Of a stretch of DNA of 64,000 bases, positions 8,645-16,696 are shown piece by piece. The notes beneath the pieces are model-generated. The model saw only the letters and a program-made list of their open reading frames with translations, ran no database searches and was not told the origin of the DNA. This DNA comes from Polaribacter sp. L3A8. Its GTDB lineage: Bacteria > Bacteroidota > Bacteroidia > Flavobacteriales > Flavobacteriaceae. The translations under genes were made by a program, and so were the position numbers. Numbering within the stretch: position 1 is the first letter of the stretch; each line of letters begins with the position of its first letter. The DNA lies in contig NZ_CP047026.1 in the NCBI RefSeq assembly GCF_009796785.1, positions 1,758,001 to 1,822,000 of the forward strand, written 5' to 3'.

Positions 8645-8932
8645 TTAATTTTTATCGTTCATAAATTGTTGAATCTTCTTTTCTTCCCAGTCTTTACCTA
8701 AACCCAATAAGTTAAATCCAAAAACGGATAACCAGTGAAAGAAAAGTCCTGTTCCCCAACCACAAACAGAAAACCAAAACCAATGAAAATGCGGTTCGAA
8801 TTTTAAGTTTGTAAAAATGATTACAGGAATTATAATACAATAAACACTTAAATGTGTATAAAATCCTTTTATCTTTTTCACTCTTTTTTGAGCTTTATAA
8901 AACCGTTGTTCTTTTGTGAAATTAGATTCCAT
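8645..8932 (-). CDS. 2TM-domain membrane protein, copy 3
   Basis: A 95-residue 2TM protein. Its second half, with FHWFWFSVCGWGTGLFFHW, is clearly closest to the 2TM domain fused to the kinase (FHWFWFPIFGWGMGLAFHF), and the first membrane segment (IIPVIIFTNLKF) also matches that fusion (IVIPFLIFINLRF). The closing block is GKDWEEKKIQQFM. This suggests the free protein and the kinase tail are recent paralogues and may interact. Confidence 0.87.
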   Translation of the reverse strand: MESNFTKEQRFYKAQKRVKKIKGFYTHLSVYCIIIPVIIFTNLKFEPHFHWFWFSVCGWGTGLFFHWLSVFGFNLLGLGKDWEEKKIQQFMNDKN

Positions 8933-8934
8933 TT

Positions 8935-9258
8935 CTACCTTCTTTTATGTTGTTCGTTCATATATTTCTCAATCTTCTTTTGTTCCCAATCTTTGTCTAG
9001 AAACAATGACAATCCAAAAGTATTTAAAGCCTGAAAAACAATGCCTATTCCCCAATAAAACCAGATTTTATAATTATGATAATTAAACAACGCCTCGTTA
9101 AAAGTGTCTCCGTCATTTACATCTCCAACTATAAAAATTGCACTTAAAAAAACATTTACAACCACATACGTTGCCACGTGTTTATAAAACTTAGCAATTT
9201 TTTCGACTCTGTTTTTAGCTAATATATATTTCTGTTCTTGTGTAAATTCTCGTTCCAT
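8935..9258 (-). CDS. 2TM-domain membrane protein, copy 4
   Basis: A 107-residue 2TM protein starting EREFTQEQKYILAKNRVEK, with two membrane segments and the closing DKDWEQKKIEKYM. Its start codon overlaps the stop codon of the kinase gene by one base (TAATG), so translation is probably coupled. Only the kinase-proximal position distinguishes it from copies 2 and 3; its function is not known. Confidence 0.87.
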   Translation of the reverse strand: MEREFTQEQKYILAKNRVEKIAKFYKHVATYVVVNVFLSAIFIVGDVNDGDTFNEALFNYHNYKIWFYWGIGIVFQALNTFGLSLFLDKDWEQKKIEKYMNEQHKRR

Positions 9259-10619
9259 TACCTTCTGTTTTTATGTTGGTTCTCTTTATCCATCATTTCT
9301 TTAATCTTTCTATCTTCCCAATTACTACCTAAGAAAATATTATAATTATTTACTTCTAAAAAGTGAAATGCCAATCCCATTCCCCATCCAAAAATTGGAA
9401 ACCAAAACCAATGAAACCCCGAAGAGAATCTTAAATTGATAAAAATTAAAAAAGGAATTACAATACAGTAAGAAGCTAAATTCTGATAAAACTCCTTTAA
9501 TTTTTCTACTCTTTCTACTGCTTTTACATATTTGCTATTTTCTAAATCGTCTGTGTACATAATATCGTTCATTTTATATAAGAGAGGTAAACTCACCTTA
9601 AAAGTTTTGTTGTTGTTTTCTATTTTCACTCCTTTTTGAGTGATTAATCCATATCGATCTGCAATATTCTGCAACCCAACTTTGGTGCTTTTTCCTATTG
9701 CTTCTTTAGGATTTACGTTGTTTTCTATAATTAAATAACCATCTTCTTCGTAAATTGATATTGTTAAAGGCTTAGAAGAAGAAACCACATTGTGTTTTAC
9801 TGCATTTTCTAACAATAACTGTAAAGAGAGTGATACAATTTTTAACTCATTAGTACTTATACTATCTGGAATATTAAATTTTACAGCATCTTCAAAACGC
9901 ATCTCTAACAATTGCATATAAGTTTTTGCAAATTTCAATTCTTCATCAATGGGTACTAAATCTTTATTTCTTTGTTCTAAAACATATCGATATACTTTAG
10001 ATAATTTTGTGGTAAATTTTTCTGCTTGCGCAGGATTTTCGCCAATCAAACTGGTTAACACATTTAAACTATTAAATAAAAAATGTGGATCTAATTGATT
10101 TTTTAGAGACTCAAACTTTGCCGTTTCTGTTTTTGCTACAATTTGTTGCTGTGTGCTTTCTTGTGTCATGGCAGATTTCCAATTGACCATAAAGCCTTTG
10201 GCATGTAAAAAAGCAGCTACACCTAATGAAAATATAATAGCAAATAAATGTACCCAAACTAAATATCCTTTAAAAAAATTTTCAACCGAATTCCCAAAAA
10301 GAAGTATATATTGAATGTAGTGAATTATTAAAACAGCAATAACAGTATATATAACGGTAGCAATTATTCCGGACCAAACCCTTTTATTGGTTTCTTTAAC
10401 CCAATCCCATTTTGTATTTAAATATTCATTAATAATTCCATTTCCCAATCCTAAGGTAAAAGAATACATACCCGAAATTAAAAAAGTAAAACCGATTCCT
10501 TTTAAACCAAATTGCTGATTAATAACTATAAAAATAACTCCAAAAACGATGGTAAGTTTTGTACAAACTATAAAGTCCGTTTTTATTTTTTTATAGATAT
10601 TTGTGTTTGATGTTTTCAT
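9258..10619 (-). CDS. LytS-type sensor histidine kinase fused to a C-terminal 2TM domain
   Basis: The 453-residue protein has four predicted membrane segments (about 22-36, 41-60, 83-105 and 118-140), then a His_kinase domain with phospho-acceptor His179 in LDPHFLFNSLN, an N box LLLENAVKHN at about 267-276 and a G-box STKVGLQNI at about 315-323. After the kinase domain, from about residue 360, comes a complete 2TM domain (RVEKLKEFYQNL to NWEDRKIKEMM). Histidine kinases of this class normally end after the ATPase domain, so the fusion is unusual in general though 2TM/LytS associations are common in Flavobacteriia. It heads the operon that ends with the LytTR regulator. The tandem arrangement suggests the 2TM proteins modulate or assemble with this kinase. 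Confidence 0.92.
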   Translation of the reverse strand: MKTSNTNIYKKIKTDFIVCTKLTIVFGVIFIVINQQFGLKGIGFTFLISGMYSFTLGLGNGIINEYLNTKWDWVKETNKRVWSGIIATVIYTVIAVLIIHYIQYILLFGNSVENFFKGYLVWVHLFAIIFSLGVAAFLHAKGFMVNWKSAMTQESTQQQIVAKTETAKFESLKNQLDPHFLFNSLNVLTSLIGENPAQAEKFTTKLSKVYRYVLEQRNKDLVPIDEELKFAKTYMQLLEMRFEDAVKFNIPDSISTNELKIVSLSLQLLLENAVKHNVVSSSKPLTISIYEEDGYLIIENNVNPKEAIGKSTKVGLQNIADRYGLITQKGVKIENNNKTFKVSLPLLYKMNDIMYTDDLENSKYVKAVERVEKLKEFYQNLASYCIVIPFLIFINLRFSSGFHWFWFPIFGWGMGLAFHFLEVNNYNIFLGSNWEDRKIKEMMDKENQHKNRR

Positions 10620-10650
10620 CTTCGGGAATTAATATGGTAAAAGAAAATTA

Positions 10651-11064
10651 TTAAAATTTAATTTCTAAAGATACATTTTTATCAGTAACACTAAATTTTG
10701 CATCTTCAAATTTAGGCGGACCAAAAGACATATTATTATTAGAAGCTCCATAATCTTCTAAAGGCATTCCATTCGTTTTAAAGTCCATTTTATGATTCTC
10801 ATTTTTATCATGAAAACAAATAATAGCATATTCTCCAACATCTATGTCTTTAAAAGTTACTGTACTTTTTCCGTCTACAATTTTTGTTTTTTCAGATTGT
10901 AAAGGCTTCATTCTAAAATTTGTTTTGTCATATAAAGCAAAAGCTACTTTACCCGTATCTGAAGTAATATTTACAACGGTTGCTGTAATTATGTTGTTTT
11001 GGGCTGTTACTGTATTAGTAATAAATAACATTACGGTTACTAAAATTGCAAAGATAAGTTTCAT
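10651..11064 (-). CDS. DUF2141 secreted protein
   Basis: A 137-residue protein with a signal peptide (MKLIFAILVTVMLFITNTVTAQ, cleavage after about residue 21) and a DUF2141 domain: VAFALYDKTNF, a middle VTFKDIDVGEYAIICFHDKNEN and DFKTNGMPLEDYGASNN near the end. DUF2141 is a small beta-sandwich domain found in periplasmic or outer-membrane proteins of Bacteroidota and Proteobacteria, of unknown role. It lies 31 bases upstream of the kinase on the same strand, so it is likely the first gene of that operon. Confidence 0.85.
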   Translation of the reverse strand: MKLIFAILVTVMLFITNTVTAQNNIITATVVNITSDTGKVAFALYDKTNFRMKPLQSEKTKIVDGKSTVTFKDIDVGEYAIICFHDKNENHKMDFKTNGMPLEDYGASNNNMSFGPPKFEDAKFSVTDKNVSLEIKF

Positions 11065-11353
11065 TATAGATTGTTTTTAAGTGATTAATGCTGCTACAAA
11101 GATGCCGCAGAAGTCTCGTTTTTTAAATTAAAGAATACCGAGTTGTAACTTTTTAAGGATGAATTGTAATTTTGAGACAAAACAGCAGTTATAAGTAACA
11201 AAAAATAGATATAGTATCAACTTAAAAATTATGAAAAAAAGATTATTTAAGGTATCTGTTGATTTATTTTTAACGCAAACTTCAAATTTGTTTAAATTTG
11301 ATAAAACTTATAAAAAACAACTACACTTTTAACAATACCTTTAAAAAAATATA
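11065..11353. other. AT-rich intergenic region between the DUF2141 gene and the arginine leader
   Basis: This divergent spacer should carry the minus-strand promoter of the DUF2141-kinase operon and the plus-strand promoter of the arginine cluster. I see no RNA gene in it. A 33-codon open frame at 11231-11332 has no family resemblance and is not called. Confidence 0.5.
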
Positions 11354-11361
11354 TACTTTAG
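11354..11361 (+). promoter_or_regulatory. Possible -7 box of the arginine leader transcript
   Basis: TACTTTAG resembles the Bacteroidota -7 consensus TAnnTTTG with one mismatch. If used, transcription would start within a few bases of the leader ORF's ATG at 11366, giving a nearly leaderless message. No clear -33 TTG element is visible. Confidence 0.35.
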
Positions 11362-11365
11362 CAGT

Positions 11366-11440
11366 ATGATTACTACAAGAGAAAATAAATTATGTACTAC
11401 AATAAGTCCCAGCTTGCGCTTGCGCAACCGCCGTCGCTAA
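11366..11440 (+). CDS. Arginine-rich leader peptide of the arginine cluster (candidate attenuator)
   Basis: A 24-codon ORF begins at ATG 11366 and ends SPSLRLRNRRR with TAA at 11438-11440. Five of its last eight codons are arginine, four CGC and one CGT, although AGA is the usual arginine codon in the genes around it. It lies 243 bases upstream of the first gene of an eleven-gene arginine/proline cluster. This is what a ribosome-stalling leader looks like: low charged tRNA-Arg would stall ribosomes in the tail. The Arg codons overlap a perfect hairpin, TTGCGC-TT-GCGCAA at 11414-11427, and are enclosed by AATAAGT (11401-11407) and its complement ACTTATT (11464-11470). I could not find a convincing GC-rich terminator with a T run before the first gene, so the mechanism could be attenuation, Rho access or translational. 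A chance ORF is possible but the codon content argues against it. Confidence 0.6.
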   Translation: MITTRENKLCTTISPSLRLRNRRR

Positions 11441-11470
11441 TATTCTACACTAGCAACAAGTCAACTTATT
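11401..11470 (+). promoter_or_regulatory. Potential regulatory RNA structure around the arginine leader codons
   Basis: Three alternative pairings are visible: AATAAGT with ACTTATT closing the region; the perfect hairpin TTGCGC/GCGCAA within the Arg codons; and GTCGCTA (11433-11439) with TAGCAAC (11451-11457), which has one mismatch and overlaps the stop codon. Because they cannot all form while a ribosome sits on the Arg codons, they could switch with arginine supply. This is inference from the sequence alone. Confidence 0.4.
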
Positions 11471-11683
11471 ACAGTATTTATCCATTTATTTTTTTATCGT
11501 GAATATTACCAACAAAACTTACTTACAGTCTCTCGTTATTTTAAACAATAACATTATTAATGTACGACGTAGTTTTTCTTTCCGCCCTTTGGGTGTTTAG
11601 ATAATTATGGAATTTAGGTGAGTCCGGTTCTACATTCAAACAAAAACAAACAACAACTTTAATAAAATTAAAAACACAATGCA

Positions 11684-12301
11684 ATGGAAATTGTAATTGC
11701 TAACAAATCACATACTGTTTACGCAGATATTATTTGCAAAACCATCGAAGATGCAGCGCAAGTTAGAGGAACAGGTATCGCAAAAAGAAAACCAGAATAC
11801 GTTGCCACAAAAATGGAAAACGGTAATGCTGTAATAGCATTAGACAATGGTAAATTTGCAGGTTTCTGCTATATAGAGCAATGGGGACATGGAAAATTTG
11901 TTGCCAACTCTGGTTTAATTGTACATCCTGATTATAGAAATATTGGGCTTGCAAAATCTATTAAACAAGTAATCTTTAAGCATTCTAGAACGAAGTTTCC
12001 AGATGCAAAAGTTTTTAGTATTACTACTGGTTTAGCAGTAATGAAACTAAATAGCGATTTAGGCTACAAACCGGTTACTTTTTCTGAACTTACAGACGAC
12101 CAAAGCTTTTGGGATGGTTGTCAAACGTGCAGAAACTATGATGTTTTAACAAGAACAGAAAGAAAAATGTGTTTGTGCACAGGAATGTTGTTTGACCCAA
12201 AAAACAATAATAAAGAGGCGTCTAAAGAGGTTAAAGAAAGCGTTTTTCAAAAATTAAAAAATATTAAACAGAACTTGTTTCTAAAAAAAGACAAAAAATG
12301 A
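11684..12301 (+). CDS. GNAT N-acyltransferase, probable first enzyme of arginine synthesis (ArgA-like)
   Basis: The 205-residue protein has a GNAT fold: the acetyl-CoA loop region NSGLIVHPDYRNIGLAKSIK lies at about 71-90. A Cys-rich stretch follows later (CQTCRNYD and KMCLCTGM), which is common in this flavobacterial subgroup. Its place as first gene of the arginine cluster, and its 4-base overlap (ATGA) with argG, imply it acylates the amino group of glutamate. Whether the donor is acetyl-CoA or succinyl-CoA is open; the transcarbamylase downstream looks succinyl-specific. It is unrelated to the long kinase-fused ArgA of enterobacteria, so I give no symbol. Confidence 0.75.
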   Translation: MEIVIANKSHTVYADIICKTIEDAAQVRGTGIAKRKPEYVATKMENGNAVIALDNGKFAGFCYIEQWGHGKFVANSGLIVHPDYRNIGLAKSIKQVIFKHSRTKFPDAKVFSITTGLAVMKLNSDLGYKPVTFSELTDDQSFWDGCQTCRNYDVLTRTERKMCLCTGMLFDPKNNNKEASKEVKESVFQKLKNIKQNLFLKKDKK

Positions 12302-13473
12302 AAAAATTAGTAATAGCTTATAGTGGTGGATTAGATACTTCTTATTGTGCCGTAAGTTTATCAAAAGAATATGATGTACATGCTGTAAGTGTTAACACTG
12401 GTGGTTTTACAACAGAAGAAATTAAACATATTGAGAGTAACGCCTACAAAATGGGCGTTTCTACTTACAAAAATATTGATGCTGTTGCTACATTCTACAA
12501 TAAAGTAGTAAAGTATTTAATTTTTGGAAACGTATTAAAAAATAGTACATATCCGCTTTCTGTTAGTGCAGAAAGAATTATTCAGGCAATTGAAATTGTA
12601 GAATATGCTAAGAGTATTGGTGCAGAATATATTGCACACGGAAGTACAGGTGCAGGAAATGACCAAGTTCGTTTTGATATGATTTTTCAAACCTTAGCGC
12701 CTGGTATTAAAATTATTACGCCAATTAGAGACGAAAAATTAACAAGACAAGAAGAAATAGATTATTTAAAAGCGGAAGGAATTGATATGCCTTGGGAAAA
12801 ATCTAAATATTCTGTAAACAAAGGTCTTTGGGGAACTAGTGTTGGTGGTGTAGAAACTTTAAAGTCAGAACTTCCTTTACCTAGTGAAGCATATCCTTCT
12901 CAATTAGAAAAAGAAGGTGAAGAAAAAGTTACCTTGACTTTTAAAAATGGTGAATTTGTTGCCTTAAACGGACAAGAAAACAAACCCGAAGTAAATATTG
13001 AAAACCTAAATAATATTGCATCAAAATTTGCAATTGGTAGAGATATTCATGTTGGAGATACTATTGTTGGTACAAAAGGAAGAGTTGGTTTTGAAGCTGC
13101 TGCTGCTTTAATCACCGTAAAAGCACACCACTTGTTAGAGAAACATACCTTAACAAAATGGCAATTACAACACAAAGAATATTTATCTAGTTTCTACGGA
13201 ATGCATTTACATGAAGGTCAATATTTAGATCCTGTAATGAGAGATACGGAAGCTTTTTTACAAAGTTCTCAAAAAATGGTTTCTGGTAATGTAATGGTTT
13301 CTTTAAAACCGTATCATTTTTCTTTAGACGGAATAATTTCTGACCACGATTTAATGTCTAGTGCATTTAGTACGTATGGTGAAGAAAATAAAGCTTGGAC
13401 GGCAGATGATGCAAAAGGATTTATTAAAATCTTAGGAAATCAGAATAAAATATATAGACAAGTAAATAGTTAG
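12298..13473 (+). CDS. argG: Argininosuccinate synthase
   Basis: The 391-residue enzyme joins citrulline and aspartate with ATP to make argininosuccinate. The N-type PP-loop AYSGGLDTS is at about 8-16, and the family blocks HGSTGAGNDQVRFD and VSAERIIQ are present. Length is typical (about 400). It overlaps the acyltransferase gene by four bases, and is followed by a palindromic repeat before argC. Confidence 0.95.
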   Translation: MKKLVIAYSGGLDTSYCAVSLSKEYDVHAVSVNTGGFTTEEIKHIESNAYKMGVSTYKNIDAVATFYNKVVKYLIFGNVLKNSTYPLSVSAERIIQAIEIVEYAKSIGAEYIAHGSTGAGNDQVRFDMIFQTLAPGIKIITPIRDEKLTRQEEIDYLKAEGIDMPWEKSKYSVNKGLWGTSVGGVETLKSELPLPSEAYPSQLEKEGEEKVTLTFKNGEFVALNGQENKPEVNIENLNNIASKFAIGRDIHVGDTIVGTKGRVGFEAAAALITVKAHHLLEKHTLTKWQLQHKEYLSSFYGMHLHEGQYLDPVMRDTEAFLQSSQKMVSGNVMVSLKPYHFSLDGIISDHDLMSSAFSTYGEENKAWTADDAKGFIKILGNQNKIYRQVNS

Positions 13474-13476
13474 AAA

Positions 13477-13509
13477 AGACCTCACAGGTTTTTAAAACCT
13501 GTGAGGTCT
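13477..13509. repeat. Perfect palindromic repeat between argG and argC
   Basis: Two 16-base arms, AGACCTCACAGGTTTT and AAAACCTGTGAGGTCT, are perfectly complementary around one central T. No T run follows, and argC begins 15 bases later, so it is more likely a dispersed repeat or mRNA-stabilising hairpin than a terminator. I recognise this type from other flavobacterial genomes. Confidence 0.85.
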
Positions 13510-13523
13510 AAAACATTCATAAA

Positions 13524-14507
13524 ATGAAAAAATTAGAAGTAGGAATTATAGGTGGTGCAGGTTATACTGCTGGTGAATTAATCCGATTATTATTGAACCA
13601 CCCAGAAACAAATATCAATTTTGTGTACAGTACTTCTAATGCTGGCAATAAATTGTACAAAGTACACCAAGATTTAATAGGTGATACAGAAATAGATTTT
13701 ACAAGCGAGATAAATACAAATGTTGATGTTTTATTTTTATGTTTAGGACATGGAAATTCAACTGCTTTTTTAGAGAAAACTACTTTTTCTGACAACACAA
13801 AAATTATTGATTTAAGTAATGATTTTAGATTACTTGCTGATAAAAATTTTGAAGGTAAAGATTTTGTGTACGGTTTACCAGAATTAGATAAAGAAAATAT
13901 AAAAACAGCTAAGTATATTGCAAATCCGGGGTGTTTTGCAACTGCTTTGCAATTGGCAATTTTGCCTTTAGCAGCAAATGGATTATTGCAAAATGACATT
14001 CATATTAATGCTGTAACTGGTGCAACTGGCGCAGGAACTTCATTATCTGCAACAACGCATTTTACATATAGAGATAATAATTTTTCTCACTATAAAGCTT
14101 TTAATCATCAGCATTTAGGAGAAATTAATCAGTCTGTAAATCGTTTACAAAGTGATTTTAATTCGGAAATTAACTTTATGCCAAATAGAGGTAATTTTTC
14201 TAGAGGGATTTTTGCAACGACCTACACTAAGTTTGAGGGTTCTATAGAAGAAGCTATAAAAATGTACAAGGAATATTATAAAGATGCTGCTTTTACGTTT
14301 GTTTCTGATACAGATGTTCACATGAAACAAGTAGTAAACACAAACAAATGTATTATTGGTTTAGAAAAACATGGTAACAAATTATTAATTACAAGTACTA
14401 TCGATAACCTATTAAAAGGGGCTTCTGGAGCAGCAATTCAGAATCTTAATTTAATGTATGGTTTTGAAGAAACGTTAGGTTTAAATTTAAAAGCGAATTA
14501 TTTTTAA
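13524..14507 (+). CDS. argC: N-acyl-gamma-glutamyl-phosphate reductase
   Basis: The 327-residue NADPH-dependent reductase makes the N-acyl-glutamate semialdehyde. The Rossmann motif GIIGGAGYTAGE is at 8-19, the catalytic cysteine lies in NPGCFATA (about Cys138), and a VTGATGAGTS block follows. Length fits the class-1 ArgC family. It lies directly after the palindromic repeat that follows argG. Confidence 0.95.
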   Translation: MKKLEVGIIGGAGYTAGELIRLLLNHPETNINFVYSTSNAGNKLYKVHQDLIGDTEIDFTSEINTNVDVLFLCLGHGNSTAFLEKTTFSDNTKIIDLSNDFRLLADKNFEGKDFVYGLPELDKENIKTAKYIANPGCFATALQLAILPLAANGLLQNDIHINAVTGATGAGTSLSATTHFTYRDNNFSHYKAFNHQHLGEINQSVNRLQSDFNSEINFMPNRGNFSRGIFATTYTKFEGSIEEAIKMYKEYYKDAAFTFVSDTDVHMKQVVNTNKCIIGLEKHGNKLLITSTIDNLLKGASGAAIQNLNLMYGFEETLGLNLKANYF

Positions 14508-14524
14508 AATATAGTTAATGGTTG

Positions 14525-14576
14525 TTGGTTGTTAGTTAATGGTTCTCATTACTAAAAACCATTAACCACCAACCAA
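14525..14576. repeat. Imperfect inverted repeat between argC and proC
   Basis: Twenty-base arms at 14525-14544 and 14557-14576 match at 18 of 20 positions; the left arm reads TTGGTTGTTAGTTAATGGTT. A 12-base loop separates them. The motif is a repetitive TTGGTT/GTTAATGG theme. Confidence 0.75.
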
Positions 14577-14589
14577 AAACAAAAAATTT

Positions 14590-15381
14590 ATGAAAGCAGC
14601 AATTATTGGAGCAGGAAGTTTAGGACAATCTATCGCCAAGGGTTTATTAAAAAACAAGGTGGTAAGTTCTTTGTATTTAACAAAACGTAATACAAACTCA
14701 ATATCAGGTTTTAATGCTTATGATGAAGTGGTTTTAACTTCGGATAACGAAGAAGCTGTAAAAAATTCTGATATTTTAATATTTGCTGTTCAACCGAGAC
14801 ATTTAGAACAAATTTTAAAAGATTTAAAACCTCTTTTAAATGAAAACCATGTGATAATTACAGTTATTACTGGTTTTTCTATCGAAAAAATTGAAGCTAT
14901 TATTGGTGTTGATCGCTTTATTATTCGTTCTATGCCAAATACAGCTGCTGCAGTTGGGCAATCTATGACCTGTCTTTCGCCGAATATAAAAGGGAAAGAA
15001 AAGGTAGCATTAGCCAAAACAATTTTTAATAGTTTAGGGCAATCATTAGAAATTCCGGAAGATCAATTACAAGCTGCAACGGTTATTTGTGCAAGTGGTA
15101 TTGCTTTTTGGATGCGTTTAATTCGTGCAACCACACAAGGTGCCATTCAGTTAGGTTTTGAAGCCGATGAAGCACATAAATTGGCAATGCAAACTTGTTT
15201 TGGTGCTGCTAGTTTATTAAAAGAATCTGGCAATCACCCAGAAGCAGAAATAGACAGAGTAACCACTCCTGGAGGTTGTACCATAGAAGGTTTAAACGAA
15301 ATGGAACACCAAGGTTTAAGCTCTTCTTTAATTAAAGGAATCAACAAATCATTTGATAAAATCAACCAAATAAAAAACTAA
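14590..15381 (+). CDS. proC: Pyrroline-5-carboxylate reductase
   Basis: The 263-residue enzyme reduces pyrroline-5-carboxylate to proline. The dinucleotide-binding GAGSLGQSIAKGL is near the N-terminus, the RSMPNTAAAVGQSMT block at about 113-127, and the conserved VTTPGGCTIEGL at about 225-236. Its presence inside an arginine cluster links the two glutamate-derived pathways. Confidence 0.95.
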   Translation: MKAAIIGAGSLGQSIAKGLLKNKVVSSLYLTKRNTNSISGFNAYDEVVLTSDNEEAVKNSDILIFAVQPRHLEQILKDLKPLLNENHVIITVITGFSIEKIEAIIGVDRFIIRSMPNTAAAVGQSMTCLSPNIKGKEKVALAKTIFNSLGQSLEIPEDQLQAATVICASGIAFWMRLIRATTQGAIQLGFEADEAHKLAMQTCFGAASLLKESGNHPEAEIDRVTTPGGCTIEGLNEMEHQGLSSSLIKGINKSFDKINQIKN

Positions 15382-15382
15382 T

Positions 15383-15402
15383 CAACGGGTTTAAACCCAT
15401 TG
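15383..15402. repeat. Short palindrome between proC and argD
   Basis: GGGTTTAAACCC with flanking CAA and TTG forms a nearly perfect 20-base palindrome two bases after the proC stop codon. It supplies an in-frame TTG at 15400 that could be mistaken for the argD start. Confidence 0.65.
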
Positions 15403-15420
15403 CTACTAAAAACTAACATT

Positions 15421-16551
15421 ATGCCATTATTTAACGTTTATCCACTGTACGATGTTACACCTGTAAAAGCTAAAGGAGTTTATGTTTATGATGAAAACAA
15501 AACGGAATATTTAGATTTATATGGTGGTCATGCTGTAATTTCTATTGGACACGCACATCCTAAATATGTAGAAGCTATTACCAAGCAAGTTTCAAAACTA
15601 GGTTTTTATTCGAATGCTATTCAGAATCCTTTACAAGTTCAATTAGCAGATAAATTAGAAGCACTTTCTGGTTGTAAAGACTACGAATTATTTTTATGTA
15701 ATTCTGGTGCGGAAGCAAATGAAAATGCATTAAAATTAGCTTCTTTTAAAACCAATAAATCTAGAGTTATTGCTTTTAGAAATGGTTTTCATGGTAGAAC
15801 TTCTGCTGCGGTTGCTGCAACCGATAATAAAAATATTATTGCACCAATTAACGCACAACAAAAAGTTACTATTTTAGATTTAAATGATATTGATAGCGTA
15901 AAAACAGAACTTGAAAAAGGAGATGTTTGTGCTGTTATTGTAGAATTTATACAAGGAGTTGGTGGTTTAGATGAAGCTACTGCAGAATTTTTTGAACAAG
16001 TAGATGTTCTTTGTAAAGCAAACAACACTTTTTTTATTGCGGATGAAGTACAGTCTGGTTACGGTAGATCTGGTAAGTTTTTTGCTTTTCAACATTATAA
16101 TGTAACGCCAGATGTTATTTCTATTGCCAAAGGTATGGGAAATGGTTTTCCTATTGGAGGAATATTAATTCACCCAAGCATCGAATCTAAATTCGGAATG
16201 TTAGGTACTACTTTTGGAGGAAATCATTTGGCTTGTGCTGCAGGTTTGGCTGTTTTAAATGTTATTGAAGAACAAAACTTAATTGACAACGTAAATGAAA
16301 TGTCTTGCTATTTTATGAAAATTGCAAAGACAATTCCGCAGATAAAAAATATTAAAGGAAGAGGATTAATGCTTGGTTTAGAATTCGACTTTGAAGTTGG
16401 AGATTTACGCAAGAAATTAATTTATGACTATCACATTTTTACCGGTGGCGCTATGAATAAAAATTTGTTAAGAATTTTACCTCCTTTAACTGTTCGAAAA
16501 GATCATATAGATCAGTTTTTTGAAGCATTAGTTGATGCTTTAGGAGAATAA
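15421..16551 (+). CDS. argD: N-acylornithine aminotransferase
   Basis: This class-III PLP aminotransferase of 376 residues, counted from the ATG at 15421, converts N-acyl-glutamate semialdehyde to N-acyl-ornithine. The phosphate-binding NSGAEANENALK, the ADEVQSGYGRSGK block and the PLP lysine in SIAKGMGNGFPIGG are all present. I prefer ATG 15421 (MPLFNVYP) to the TTG seven codons upstream, which lies in a palindrome. The family cannot tell acetyl from succinyl substrate by inspection. Confidence 0.93.
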   Translation: MPLFNVYPLYDVTPVKAKGVYVYDENKTEYLDLYGGHAVISIGHAHPKYVEAITKQVSKLGFYSNAIQNPLQVQLADKLEALSGCKDYELFLCNSGAEANENALKLASFKTNKSRVIAFRNGFHGRTSAAVAATDNKNIIAPINAQQKVTILDLNDIDSVKTELEKGDVCAVIVEFIQGVGGLDEATAEFFEQVDVLCKANNTFFIADEVQSGYGRSGKFFAFQHYNVTPDVISIAKGMGNGFPIGGILIHPSIESKFGMLGTTFGGNHLACAAGLAVLNVIEEQNLIDNVNEMSCYFMKIAKTIPQIKNIKGRGLMLGLEFDFEVGDLRKKLIYDYHIFTGGAMNKNLLRILPPLTVRKDHIDQFFEALVDALGE

Positions 16552-16562
16552 ATAATTATTAA

Positions 16563-16690
16563 AAGCAAAGAGTCGTAGAGAGTTTTTAACCATTTATACT
16601 GTAAAATTAAACAAAAAAACGCAACGTTTTTCGCAGAGTTTTTTTTTTTAGAATTGATACTGAGAACTGCAACTGTAAACTGAATACTAA
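16563..16690. repeat. Non-coding repeat-like spacer between argD and proA
   Basis: The gap holds low-complexity segments and the string ACTGCAACTGTAAACTGAA, resembling the spacer between proA and proB at 17898-17957. These look like degenerate flavobacterial intergenic repeats rather than genes. Confidence 0.45.
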
Positions 16691-16696
16691 AAGAAT

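Noticed and set aside
11231..11332. 33-codon ORF beginning MKKRLFKVSVDLF between the DUF2141 gene and the arginine leader
   Set aside because: No recognisable family, no convincing promoter of its own, and such ORFs are expected by chance in AT-rich spacer.
11581..11612. CGCCC-TTT-GGGTG hairpin as the terminator of the arginine leader
   Set aside because: The stem is only five pairs, and no T run follows it.
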